A DNA stretch of 47,579 nucleotides from UBA6054 sp964522095. Its GTDB lineage: Bacteria; Planctomycetota; Phycisphaerae; Phycisphaerales; UBA1924. The stretch is from contig CAZFSO010000009.1 in the NCBI GenBank assembly GCA_964522095.1, positions 1 to 47,579 on the forward strand, read 5' to 3'. Both the position numbers and the translations under genes were made by a program. Under the pieces are notes generated by a model, which made no database searches, had not been told where the DNA came from, and saw nothing but the letters and a program-made list of their open reading frames with translations. This document shows, piece by piece, positions 40,989 to 47,579 of this stretch. The number at the start of each line of letters is the position of its first letter. Within the stretch, counting starts at the first letter, position 1.

Positions 40989-42026
40989 TCAGTCGTAGAA
41001 GGGGAAGATGGTGAGGTTGCCGCCCTGGGCGGTGACCGTCACGTCGTAGTACTGCCACATGAAGGAGTTGCGGAAGTTGTGCTGGCTGAGGTTGACCGAC
41101 TCGCCGAGGGTGTAGTCCATCTCGCGGGTGGCGTCGTTCTCGTTGACGAACAGGTTGTCCGGCTGGGCGCGGTGCTCGCCGTCAAGGCCCTGGAACTGCC
41201 ACATGACGGTCTGGGGATCGGGACGGTTGGGGCGCTCGGTGTGCTCGTCGGCGTAGGCGACGTTGCCCTGCCACTCGGAGCGGGAGCCGAACATGGTGAG
41301 GGTGACCGAGGTGGTGCCCAAGGGGTTGTTGCCCTCGGAGGAGGACTCGCCGCTGCTGTCGATCAGTTCCCAGGTGCCGTCCTCGTTGCTGCCCTCGAGT
41401 TCGAAGGCGGCACCGCGGGTGGAGATGACCGGGACGACGGAGGAGGTCGTGAACGACCAGTTCTGGCGACGCATGAGGAAGGGCGCCATGTGGGCGTAGG
41501 AGAAGCCGCCGCTGGAGATCTGCTCCAGAGGCGTGGGCTTGTTGCCGTTTTCCACTTCGCCGTCCTTGGGGGTGGCGCGGAAGCCGGGGTCCCAGAGGGC
41601 CTGGGCGTCCTCTTGCTCGGTGCTGCCGGCGGCGGCCTCCGGGCTGTCGGCCTCGTAGCCGGTGTACTGCTCGAAGGCGCCCGCCTCGGCGGGGCTGATC
41701 GCGATCTCGGTCTGGATCAGGCCCTGGAACAGGAGGATCGACACGATGTGCCGGGTCTGGTCCTTCTCGATGGCGTTGTTCAGGTCCTCGCCGCGCAGGG
41801 TGCGGTTGTTGCGGTCCAGGCGGCTGGGCAGGGGGTAGTTGTCGCCGTTGGAGACGGCGAACACGTTGAGGGCCTGCACGATCGAGCGGGTCTGGGTGGC
41901 GTCCCGCAGTTCGTTTGCGGTCCGCTTCGCCTTGCCGATGGCGGGCAGCAGGATGCCGATGAGCAGCGCGATGATCGCGATGACCACCAGCAACTCGATG
42001 AGGGTGAATGCACGATTCCTTTTCAT
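40989..42026 (-). CDS. Type II secretion/pilin-like protein with prepilin N-terminus
   Basis: This 345-residue protein begins MKRNRA, followed by the prepilin signature FTLIELLVVIAIIALLIGILL with Glu at +5, so prepilin peptidase should cleave after Ala6. The mature domain of about 330 residues lacks Cys pairs and includes repeated Asn/Ser-rich stretches. It ends WQYYDVTVTAQGGNLTIFPFYD. It differs from the DUF1559 family but shares its start. ATG 42026 has GGAG 8 nt upstream. It is monocistronic between a hairpin-rich leader and a clear terminator, which suggests high expression. Confidence 0.85.
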   Translation of the reverse strand: MKRNRAFTLIELLVVIAIIALLIGILLPAIGKAKRTANELRDATQTRSIVQALNVFAVSNGDNYPLPSRLDRNNRTLRGEDLNNAIEKDQTRHIVSILLFQGLIQTEIAISPAEAGAFEQYTGYEADSPEAAAGSTEQEDAQALWDPGFRATPKDGEVENGNKPTPLEQISSGGFSYAHMAPFLMRRQNWSFTTSSVVPVISTRGAAFELEGSNEDGTWELIDSSGESSSEGNNPLGTTSVTLTMFGSRSEWQGNVAYADEHTERPNRPDPQTVMWQFQGLDGEHRAQPDNLFVNENDATREMDYTLGESVNLSQHNFRNSFMWQYYDVTVTAQGGNLTIFPFYD

Positions 42027-42331
42027 GGTACTGACTCCGTACTTCCGGGCCCTCCGGGCCCATTGACCGTTGACACCGCCTGGCCCGAACACCGGGGGAC
42101 GGCAGACCGCCCGGGAAAGGCCGGGCACAGGGTCGGGATGTCGGGCAACGGTCAGCGTCGGAATCATGTGGGGGCGAACGCCCCCGGGAATCAGTGCAGG
42201 TATGTCATCTCGCCCGCCGTTGCTCCAGTGGGCACTACCATGGTAGCGGCCTCTCTTCCATTCGGTGGCGGACCGCCGCAGGTTGCAGCACCCATTTTGA
42301 GGATCGGCCCCTGAATCCCGGAGATCACCCC
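42027..42331. other. Leader/intergenic region with hairpins between the pilin-like and RidA genes
   Basis: This 305-nt divergent region contains no ORF of note. Inverted repeats include GGGGGCG / CGCCCCC at 42170-42185 with a 2-nt loop, the 12-nt palindrome CTACCATGGTAG at 42235-42246, and GGGCCC-N3-GGGCCC near 42048-42062. On the prepilin side the Shine-Dalgarno is flanked by GTAC on both sides. No tRNA fold or known riboswitch consensus was recognised. TTGCTC at 42220-42225 could be a -35 for the RidA gene, without a convincing -10. Confidence 0.5.
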
Positions 42332-42811
42332 TTGGCAACCACTGAATCACCCTCGCAGCGTCTCGCCCGGCTCGGGATCGATCTGCCGGCGGCGCCGGCC
42401 CCGGTCGCGTCGTACGTCCCCGTGCGGGTCTCGGGCGCGCAGGCCTTCGTGAGCGGTCAGTTGCCGTTCGAGGGCGGGCACCTGCCCCACCTGGGCGTGG
42501 TGCCCTCGGCGGTCGACGCCGAGACCGCCAAGGCCGCCGCGCGTCGGTGCGCCATCAACGCCCTGGCCTGCGTGCAGCAGGCGCTCGGCTCGGTCGACCG
42601 CGTGCGGGGCGTGGTCCGCATCGGGGTGTTCGTCGCGTCGGACCCTGGGTTCGGGGGCCAGCCGGGCATCGCCAACGGGGCCAGCGACCTGCTCGTCGAG
42701 GTGTTCGGGGACGCCGGCCGGCACGCCCGGGCGGCGGTCGGCGTCGCGAGCCTGCCCCTGAACGCGCCGGTCGAGGTCGAGTTCGTCTTCGAGATCGACC
42801 CGGCCGATTGA
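42332..42811 (+). CDS. RidA (YjgF/YER057c/UK114) family protein
   Basis: This protein of about 159 residues belongs to the RidA family, which deaminates reactive enamine/imine intermediates. The sequence runs from LATTESPSQRLARLGIDLP with a TTG start at 42332, preceded by GGAG 8 nt upstream. The core holds AFVSGQLPF, CAINALACVQQALGSVDRV, GVFVASDPGF, and ARAAVGVASLPLNAPVEVEFVFEI. The final Arg in GRHARAAVG lies at the typical position. It is the longer class (about 150 residues) rather than the 128-residue type. Convergent with the nuclease gene after 4 nt. Confidence 0.93.
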   Translation: MATTESPSQRLARLGIDLPAAPAPVASYVPVRVSGAQAFVSGQLPFEGGHLPHLGVVPSAVDAETAKAAARRCAINALACVQQALGSVDRVRGVVRIGVFVASDPGFGGQPGIANGASDLLVEVFGDAGRHARAAVGVASLPLNAPVEVEFVFEIDPAD

Positions 42812-42815
42812 CCGG

Positions 42816-43613
42816 TCACGATCCGTTCGGCGAGCAGGTCCGGCACGGCTCGTGGGTCGATGAGACCGTGTCGATCCGAACGCGGGTGCGGGTGCTCGTC
42901 AGGTGGGAGCAGCCTTCGCGGTGGTATTTGCTGCCCGATCGGGTGACCCACACCCAGCCGGGCTCGGGCTTGGGCTCCGTGCGGGGCTTCGGCGCGGGCT
43001 CCGCCTTGGGTTCAGCGGTCTGAGGGCGCGCTTCGGGCGGCGCGGGCGCGGGTCGGGCCGGCTGAGCCGCCGGTTCGGGCTCGGGGTCGAGCGTGCGGTC
43101 CCAGACGCCCCGATCCATTTCGCGGGCCCGCTGCTCGTACCACCTGAGGACGGGGGCGTAGGCGTCGCTGGCGCGGGTGCCGACCTTCCCGTAGCCCTGC
43201 CGGACGATCTCCAGATCGACAAACGCCATGTCCGGCAGGCGGAACACGTGGGCCTGCCTGCGTCCGAGGGGGTCGGTCGCGTCGGGCGTCGGCTCGAAGA
43301 CCGCCACCTGCTCGCTGAGCAGCATGTTGGTCAGGAAGCGCCTGGCCTCGGCGCTGTACGGGCGCGGGGTGGCGGCCCGTGCGACCCATTCGGGCGCGTC
43401 GGCGCCAAGAATCTCGTACCGGCGGACCTGGCCGTCGACCATGAGGACGAGGCTGTCGCCGTCGAGGACTTCCAGAACCACCGCGTCGACCAGGCGCTCG
43501 TGCGCCGGCGCCGTCCAGGTGGGCGGGTCCATCGGGGGTGTCACCGCCCCGTGCTGGTCCCCGCCGCCGAAGAGGGCGGCCGTGAGTGCGGCTGAGAGGA
43601 TGCTTCCAAGCAT
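42816..43613 (-). CDS. Exported SNase-like (thermonuclease) protein with Cys-rich tail
   Basis: This 265-residue protein has a signal peptide (ILSAALTAALFGG) and an SNase-like OB-fold domain (about 40-175). The motifs VLDGDSLVL and DAPEW (Asp and Glu near the active site), TDPLGRRQAHVF and DLEIVRQGYGKV match the family. Then comes a Pro/Ala/Lys linker (about 180-220), and a C-terminal module VWVTRSGSKYHREGCSHL ending EPCRTC, with three Cys and a His that could bind zinc, as in other exported nucleases. Promoter at 43692-43720. Confidence 0.88.
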   Translation of the reverse strand: MLGSILSAALTAALFGGGDQHGAVTPPMDPPTWTAPAHERLVDAVVLEVLDGDSLVLMVDGQVRRYEILGADAPEWVARAATPRPYSAEARRFLTNMLLSEQVAVFEPTPDATDPLGRRQAHVFRLPDMAFVDLEIVRQGYGKVGTRASDAYAPVLRWYEQRAREMDRGVWDRTLDPEPEPAAQPARPAPAPPEARPQTAEPKAEPAPKPRTEPKPEPGWVWVTRSGSKYHREGCSHLTSTRTRVRIDTVSSTHEPCRTCSPNGS

Positions 43614-43691
43614 GGCTGTTCCCGAACCTGGCGTGCGCCTGGCCGCGGCCGGCCCGACAGCGGTCGACGCAATGACCCGGCGTTACTTCCC

Positions 43692-43720
43692 AGAATAGGG
43701 GATCTTCCGGGCGGGAGCAA
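43692..43720 (-). promoter_or_regulatory. Promoter of the SNase-like gene
   Basis: On the minus strand TTGCTC (43715-43720) and TATTCT (43692-43697) are separated by exactly 17 nt. The predicted leader is about 70 nt. It lies in the 111-nt gap after the flavoprotein gene. Confidence 0.5.
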
Positions 43721-43724
43721 GGGT

Positions 43725-44657
43725 TCATGCGGGGGAGCCGCGCCGTGCGCGCTCGGCCAGGTCCAGTTTCTGGAGCATGCTGTTGATGCCGACCGCCGCC
43801 CGCGCGCCCTCGGCGGCCGCGACCGCGACGAACTGGACGTCCTTGGAAGCGTCCCCGGCCAGGAACAGCCCGTGTACGCCGGTGCGCTGGCGTCGGTCCC
43901 GGACCACCCCGCCGTGCTCGTCGAGTGCGCAGCCGAGCACGCCGGGCAGCCCGCTTCGCTGGAACTGGGCGGTGTTGAAGAACAGGGCCCTGGCGTTGAG
44001 GTCCGGCCCGGACTCGAACTCGATGCGGCGGAGCACGGGGCGCCCGTCCTTGCGGGCGACGCCGGTCAGCCGGCGGATGGGTTCCTCGCGGACCGCCACG
44101 CCGTGCCGCTCGGCGCGTCGGCGGTCGGCGCGCGTGAGCGTCGCCCCACCCGTGACGGCGGTGACCGACTCCGACCAGGTCAGGAGGTTGAGGGCGAGGC
44201 CCACGGCCTGCTTGCCGTCACCAAACGCGGCCAAGGGCTTGTCGCGGTACTCCCAGCCGTCGCAGTACGGGCAGTGGTGCACGCCGGTGCCGTAAAAGTC
44301 CCGAGCGCCCGGGACATCGGGCAGTTCGTCGAGCACGCCGGTGGCGAGCAGCAGCGTGCGGGCGGTGGGGCGCGAACGCCCCACCGTGACGGTGAAGCCC
44401 TCGTCGGTGCACTCGGCGTGGCGGACGGTGGCCTTGCGGAACTCGACGCCGTAGCGGGTCAGCTCCTTGCGACCGATGCCCAGCAGGCGTGCGGGCGGCG
44501 TGCCGTCGCGGGTGAAGAAGCCGCCGACTCGCTCTGCGGCGTGGTTGCGGGGCCTGCCGGCGTCCAGCACGAGCACACGGCGCCGGCATCTTCCCAGGAC
44601 AAGGGCGGCGCTGAGGCCAGCGGGCCCGCCCCCCACGATGATCGTGTCGTAGTCCAT
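43725..44657 (-). CDS. NAD(P)/FAD-dependent oxidoreductase, thioredoxin reductase-like
   Basis: This 310-residue flavoprotein has a Rossmann FAD motif IIVGGGPAGLSAALVLG (6-22). The segment HHCPYCDGWEYRDKPLAAFG holds a redox Cys pair in the place of the thioredoxin reductase C-A-T-C, next to the NADP-binding start. GLFLAGDASKDVQFVAVAAAEGARAA binds FAD at the C-terminal end. The protein is of the class often annotated TrxB-like; physiological partner unknown. ATG 44657. The next gene downstream is separated by 111 nt with its own promoter. Confidence 0.9.
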   Translation of the reverse strand: MDYDTIIVGGGPAGLSAALVLGRCRRRVLVLDAGRPRNHAAERVGGFFTRDGTPPARLLGIGRKELTRYGVEFRKATVRHAECTDEGFTVTVGRSRPTARTLLLATGVLDELPDVPGARDFYGTGVHHCPYCDGWEYRDKPLAAFGDGKQAVGLALNLLTWSESVTAVTGGATLTRADRRRAERHGVAVREEPIRRLTGVARKDGRPVLRRIEFESGPDLNARALFFNTAQFQRSGLPGVLGCALDEHGGVVRDRRQRTGVHGLFLAGDASKDVQFVAVAAAEGARAAVGINSMLQKLDLAERARRGSPA

Positions 44658-44733
44658 CGCTCGCCCGCCGTGCCCGGCCCCCGCCGGCGTGGGAGCGTAG
44701 GTTCAGACCCGCGCCGCCCGCCGCCGGGTACGG

Positions 44734-45174
44734 TCAGACCCAGACGTTCACGATCAGGTTGGGTTCCTTGAGTTTGCCGCTCCAGAGGCCCACCGAGGTG
44801 GTGACGAGTTTGACCTCGTACTCGGGGTTCGCGTCGAGCCACTCGTTGATCTGCTGGTCGAGGAACTCGAGCGAGTCGCCGGTCAGGCGGCAGTGGAAAC
44901 TCTTGACGTGGATCGCGCCCGCCCCCGTGGCGTTGGGCGTGCGGGCCCATCGGTCGCCGTGGCGCCCGGCGCCGAGTTTCTGCTCGAAGGTCTTGATCTT
45001 GCTTGGCGGGCCGCCCTGCGGGCCGACGACCGGGACCGGCTCGGCGCCGACGTCCAGCGGGAGGGTGTCGTCGAGCGAAAGGTCGTCGTCCTCGGCGCGG
45101 CCGGGTTTGCGTGGCGGCGGTTCGCCGCCGCCGGAGTAGCCGGGGGGCAGGGGGTCACGGTCGATCGGTGGCAT
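44734..45174 (-). CDS. Small conserved hypothetical protein
   Basis: This 146-residue cytosolic-looking protein has a disordered acidic first half (DDDLSLDDTLPLDVG). A compact C-terminal domain of about 60 residues follows (FHCRLTGDSLEFLDQQINEWL, then EVKLVTTSVGLWSGKL and LIVNVWV). This C-terminal pattern recalls unannotated planctomycete proteins, but I cannot name a family. The start is ATG 45174 with a strong GGAGG 7 nt upstream. No neighbour suggests a function. Confidence 0.75.
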   Translation of the reverse strand: MPPIDRDPLPPGYSGGGEPPPRKPGRAEDDDLSLDDTLPLDVGAEPVPVVGPQGGPPSKIKTFEQKLGAGRHGDRWARTPNATGAGAIHVKSFHCRLTGDSLEFLDQQINEWLDANPEYEVKLVTTSVGLWSGKLKEPNLIVNVWV

Positions 45175-45206
45175 GCGTGCCTCCTGGCCGGGATCGCGCC
45201 CGGCGC

Positions 45207-45611
45207 TCACACCGTACCACAATCCCTTTGCGGCGTCGAGTCCGAATCCGTCCGGGCGACGAACCGCCACCGGTCGCCGTCGCAACGGCCCTCGTACCGG
45301 CGGATCGCCCCGTCGGACCAGCGGATCCGGACCGTCGCGTGGCCGTCCTGACGGTCGATCCATTCCGCCCGGCCGGACGCGAGCCGTCGCACGGTCCCGC
45401 GCCCGCCGCTGACCGGGCCTTCATACCCCAAATAGCGCGCCCGGTGCGGCTCGATCGCCTCCGCGATGAACGCGTCCGACCGGTCGGGCCGGTCCGCGGT
45501 CCGCCAGGTCAGCAGCGGGCGTTCGTGCGGCAGGTCCGGGTGCTCGATCATCCAGTCGAGGTGGGCGCTCCCATCGGGGAGGGTGTGTTCGAGCACCACG
45601 GTTCGGAGCAT
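45207..45611 (-). CDS. Stand-alone LigD 3'-phosphoesterase-like protein
   Basis: This protein has 134 residues. VVLEHTLPDGSAHLDWMIEHP (about 5-25), then LLTWR, the segment ARYLGYEGPVSGGRGTVRRL (about 57-76), and IRWSDG match the small domain related to the 3'-phosphoesterase of DNA ligase D. Here it is encoded without ligase or polymerase domains. The His residues after VLE and in HLDW are candidate metal ligands. The ATG at 45611 was chosen because it gives the best match; the longer frame is off-pattern. Confidence 0.72.
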   Translation of the reverse strand: MLRTVVLEHTLPDGSAHLDWMIEHPDLPHERPLLTWRTADRPDRSDAFIAEAIEPHRARYLGYEGPVSGGRGTVRRLASGRAEWIDRQDGHATVRIRWSDGAIRRYEGRCDGDRWRFVARTDSDSTPQRDCGTV

Positions 45612-45628
45612 CGGCAAGCGTACCCGCG

Positions 45629-45637
45629 TGCTAGGAT
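45629..45637 (+). promoter_or_regulatory. Extended -10 upstream of the TPR lipoprotein
   Basis: TG-C-TAGGAT at 45629-45637 is an extended -10. No -35 match lies upstream. It would give a 5' leader of about 20-25 nt before the lipoprotein ATG. Confidence 0.38.
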
Positions 45638-45666
45638 CGGGCCACGCAACCAGACGGAGCCTGCCC

Positions 45667-46347
45667 ATGCGCCCATTCCTCCCGCTGCTCGCCGTGGTCC
45701 TGATCGCCGCGGGGTGCCAACCCGCCGGCAAGGTCAAGCGGACCCTGGCGCTCAACGAGTTGCAGAACCACGCCGGCTACGCGGAAACGCAGGGCGACGA
45801 CGCGCTGGCGCTGGAGTTGTGGGGTGAGTACGTCGAGCGCCGGCCGCACTCGGCCCACGGGCGTCACCGCCTGGGCGGCGTGCTGCTGCGAACCGGCCAG
45901 CCCGGGGAAGCCGTCGAGCACTTCCGCGTGGCCCACGACCTGCGCCCGGGGGAGATGGCGTACCTGGAATCGCTCGCCGAGGCGCTCCACCAGGCCGGGC
46001 GGCGCGACGAGTTGTTCCAGTTGCTGCGCGAGACCATGGGCGAGGGCGGCCTGGCCGCCGGGCACATGCGATACGCGACCTACGCCATCCGCTCGGGCCT
46101 GATCGACGAGGCCGAGGAGTCGTTGCGCATCGCCGCGGCGCTGGAGGGCGCCCAGTCGGACAGGCCGCACAGGATGCTCGCGGAACTGGCCCGGCAGACC
46201 GGCGACTCCGAGCGGGAGATCGAGGCTTGGCGCACGGTGCTGTGGTTCGACGGGTCCGACGCCGAGGCCCACGCCCGGTTGTCCGAACTTGGGGTGATCC
46301 CCGGCCCGAGCCTGGCGCTCCCGCCGCGGACGGCCGCAGGGGATTGA
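45667..46347 (+). CDS. TPR-repeat lipoprotein
   Basis: This 226-residue protein has a lipoprotein signal peptide: MRPFLPLLAVVLIAAGC with the lipobox Cys at 17. Beyond it are several TPR units, e.g. ALALELWGEYVERRPHSAHGRHRLGGVLLRTGQPGEAVEHFRVAHDLRP, GEMAYLESLAEALHQAGRRDELFQLL and EREIEAWRTVLWFDGSDAEAHARL. Such lipoproteins scaffold outer-membrane or periplasmic complexes. Ribosome site CGGAG about 9 nt upstream. It is followed after 49 nt by the ArsR-methyltransferase gene with its own operator. Confidence 0.88.
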   Translation: MRPFLPLLAVVLIAAGCQPAGKVKRTLALNELQNHAGYAETQGDDALALELWGEYVERRPHSAHGRHRLGGVLLRTGQPGEAVEHFRVAHDLRPGEMAYLESLAEALHQAGRRDELFQLLRETMGEGGLAAGHMRYATYAIRSGLIDEAEESLRIAAALEGAQSDRPHRMLAELARQTGDSEREIEAWRTVLWFDGSDAEAHARLSELGVIPGPSLALPPRTAAGD

Positions 46348-46364
46348 CCGCCGGCCCCGGGCGA

Positions 46365-46394
46365 TATATCCTTCCATCCGCATCGACGGATATA
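46365..46394 (+). promoter_or_regulatory. Palindromic operator at the start of the ArsR-methyltransferase gene
   Basis: TATATCC (46365-46371) and GGATATA (46388-46394) form a perfect inverted repeat with a 16-nt spacer. A second inverted repeat, ATCCG-N6-CGGAT (46376-46391), is nested within it. The right arm ends 2 nt before the ATG. A TTGACC (46344-46349) lies 15 nt before TATATC. The palindrome would therefore cover promoter and start codon, fitting autorepression by the ArsR domain. Confidence 0.6.
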
Positions 46395-46396
46395 GG

Positions 46397-47368
46397 ATGA
46401 ACCCCGAAGCCTCCCCCAGATCAACCCGCGAGGTCGTCGACCGGCTGACCCAGTTGGGCGACCCGCTGCGCCTGCGCATGCTGCGCGTGCTCGAGCGTGA
46501 GGAGTTGGCGGTGGGTGAGTTGGCCCGAGTGCTGCAGATCCCGCAGAGTTCGGCGTCTCGCCATCTGAAGGTGCTCGCCGACGGCGACTGGCTGGTCCGA
46601 CGCCCGGCCGGCCCGGCCACCTACTACCGGGTGGTGCTCGACGACCTTCCCTCTGACGCCCGCGCCCTGTGGACGGCGGTGCGCGGGCACGCGGCCGGGG
46701 ACCCCGAGGCCGGGCAGGACGACGCCCGCCTGGGCGCGGTGCTCGCCGAGCGGATGGCCGATTCGAGCGCGTTCTTCGGGCGACACGCCGGCGAGTGGGA
46801 CGACCTGCGCGGCGAACTGTTCGGTCGTCGGTTCACCGACCAGGCGCTGCTGGGCCTGATCGACCCGTCCTGGGTGGTGGCGGACCTTGGCTGCGGGACG
46901 GGCAACGCGGCGGAGTTGCTCGCGCCGTGGACGGCCGAGGTGATCGCGGTGGACTCCTCCCCCGAGATGCTCAGCGCGGCGCGGCGCCGCCTGGCGGGGC
47001 ACGACAACGTGCGCTTCGTGCAGGCCGACCTCGCCGAGCCGGCGCTGGACGCGGGTTCGGTGGACGCGGCGGTGTGCCTGCTCGTGCTGCACCACCTGGA
47101 GCGGCCCGACGCGGTGCTCGCCGAGATGGCCCGGGTGCTGCGGACCGCGCGGGGCGGGGGCGTGGCCCTCGTGGTGGACATCACCGAGCACGAGCGGAGC
47201 GACTACAGGCACGAGATGGGGCACCGGCACCAGGGCTTCGGCCCGGACGCGGTGCGAGCGATGTTCGAGAAGGCCGGTTTCCGCGGCGTGCGCGTGCGCA
47301 CGCTGCCGCCGGACGTGGAGGCTTCCGGGCCGGCGTTGTTCGTCGCGACCGGGCGTCTGAAGGGCTGA
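46397..47368 (+). CDS. ArsR-type HTH regulator fused to SAM-dependent methyltransferase
   Basis: This 323-residue protein has an ArsR winged helix (about 10-85; LTQLGDPLRLRMLRVLEREEL, VGELARVLQIPQSSASRHLKVL). A class I methyltransferase domain follows (about 135-315; VVADLGCGTGNAAELL, IAVDSSPEML, ADLAEP and LVLHHLE). No Cys metal-binding box was seen in the HTH. It is 43 nt upstream of ahcY. ArsR-family SahR is known to repress ahcY and other SAM-cycle genes in response to S-adenosylhomocysteine. I infer that the methyltransferase fold here senses SAM or SAH rather than methylates a substrate, but either is possible. Confidence 0.88.
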   Translation: MNPEASPRSTREVVDRLTQLGDPLRLRMLRVLEREELAVGELARVLQIPQSSASRHLKVLADGDWLVRRPAGPATYYRVVLDDLPSDARALWTAVRGHAAGDPEAGQDDARLGAVLAERMADSSAFFGRHAGEWDDLRGELFGRRFTDQALLGLIDPSWVVADLGCGTGNAAELLAPWTAEVIAVDSSPEMLSAARRRLAGHDNVRFVQADLAEPALDAGSVDAAVCLLVLHHLERPDAVLAEMARVLRTARGGGVALVVDITEHERSDYRHEMGHRHQGFGPDAVRAMFEKAGFRGVRVRTLPPDVEASGPALFVATGRLKG

Positions 47369-47411
47369 ACCAGACACGAGGCGCGCCGGAGGCGCGCGAA
47401 GGGAGTGACGA

Positions 47412-47579
47412 ATGACCGCGACCGCAACCAACCCGGGCCTTGAGAAGGACACGCTCAACGGGCTGGACTTCAAGGTCCGCGACCTCGGGCTGGCCGAGTC
47501 CGGGCGCAAGGAACTGCGCCTGGCCGAGAAGGAGATGCCGGGCCTGATGGCGCTGCGTGAGCGTTACGGCGCGAAGAAG
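47412..47579 (+). CDS. ahcY: Adenosylhomocysteinase (5' part, runs off the window)
   Basis: The first 56 codons are present. MTATATNPGLEKDTLNGLDFKVRDLGLAESGRKELRLAEKEMPGLMALRERYG includes the YKVADI-type N-terminal strand and the GRKEIxLAExEMPGLMALR motif of S-adenosylhomocysteine hydrolase. The enzyme splits SAH into adenosine and homocysteine and relieves methyltransferase inhibition. GGGAG lies about 7 nt before the ATG. A 7-bp stem (GCGCGCC / GGCGCGC, 47381-47397) lies just upstream. Regulation by the fused ArsR protein directly upstream is likely. Confidence 0.93.
   Translation, partial: MTATATNPGLEKDTLNGLDFKVRDLGLAESGRKELRLAEKEMPGLMALRERYGAKK

Noticed and set aside
42027..42331. Cobalamin, c-di-GMP or tRNA element in the prepilin leader
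   Set aside because: Short matches to conserved boxes were seen, but no complete consensus or cloverleaf could be drawn.
47369..47411. SAH riboswitch upstream of ahcY
   Set aside because: Only 43 nt separate the genes, with a simple 7-bp hairpin. The pseudoknot and conserved core of the SAH riboswitch do not fit.
1..47579. CRISPR arrays, insertion sequences, phage or toxin-antitoxin genes
   Set aside because: No evenly spaced direct repeats, transposase or integrase motifs, or small paired ORFs were found.

Overview
The window is very GC-rich, densely packed DNA from a bacterial chromosome. The gene content suggests a planctomycete, most likely of the Phycisphaerae type. The reasons are ECF sigma factors paired with one-membrane-segment partner proteins, pilin-like proteins carrying prepilin N-termini, large exported TPR/helical-repeat proteins next to ExbB/ExbD, an SppA of the long type, and pervasive 4-nt start/stop overlaps (ATGA or GTGA). 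This assignment is an inference from protein families, not from a marker gene. No tRNA, rRNA, insertion sequence, phage gene or CRISPR array was seen.

Left part (1-16.7 kb). An ABC-F protein (Uup type) is followed on the opposite strand by a compact arginine regulon read right to left: argR, an N-acetylornithine carbamoyltransferase (argF'), argG, argE, a fused acetylglutamate kinase/synthase (argB), argC, argH, then a Na/Pi cotransporter. Gene order and diagnostic residues match the acetylated-citrulline route known from Xanthomonas. A sigma70-like promoter with a perfect ARG box in its spacer sits directly at the argR start codon. A MscS-type channel diverges from it. Then come a BtpA-family protein, an AbgT-family transporter and a POT-family peptide transporter.

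Middle part (16.7-32.3 kb). A site-2-type protease, L20 and L35 form a leftward group with a good promoter. Two ECF sigma factors stand head to head. The left one precedes a membrane protein with duplicated LSPADA motifs and a pilin-like region. The right one precedes a one-TM putative anti-sigma factor and an exported coiled-coil protein. After a small tRNA-binding-domain protein comes the most unusual locus: eight leftward genes from 32258 to 22748 with no non-coding base between them. They encode a membrane-anchored VWA protein with a TonB-like transmembrane segment, an exported repeat protein, ExbB/TolQ, two ExbD proteins, an 847-residue exported TPR-like protein, an 842-residue membrane protein with a J-like cytosolic head, and a small exported protein. 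I propose that this is a proton-motive-force-driven envelope machine in which the VWA protein replaces TonB.

Right part (32.4-47.6 kb). It holds pyrH and frr, sppA (sharing a bidirectional terminator with frr), a zinc-ribbon membrane protein, a lone MoxR ATPase, a YdiJ-like FAD/Fe-S dehydrogenase, a prepilin-type protein with a hairpin-rich leader, a RidA protein, an exported SNase-like nuclease, a thioredoxin-reductase-like flavoprotein, a small conserved hypothetical protein, a stand-alone LigD-phosphoesterase-like protein, a TPR lipoprotein, an ArsR-methyltransferase fusion with a palindrome at its start, and the beginning of ahcY, which runs off the window.
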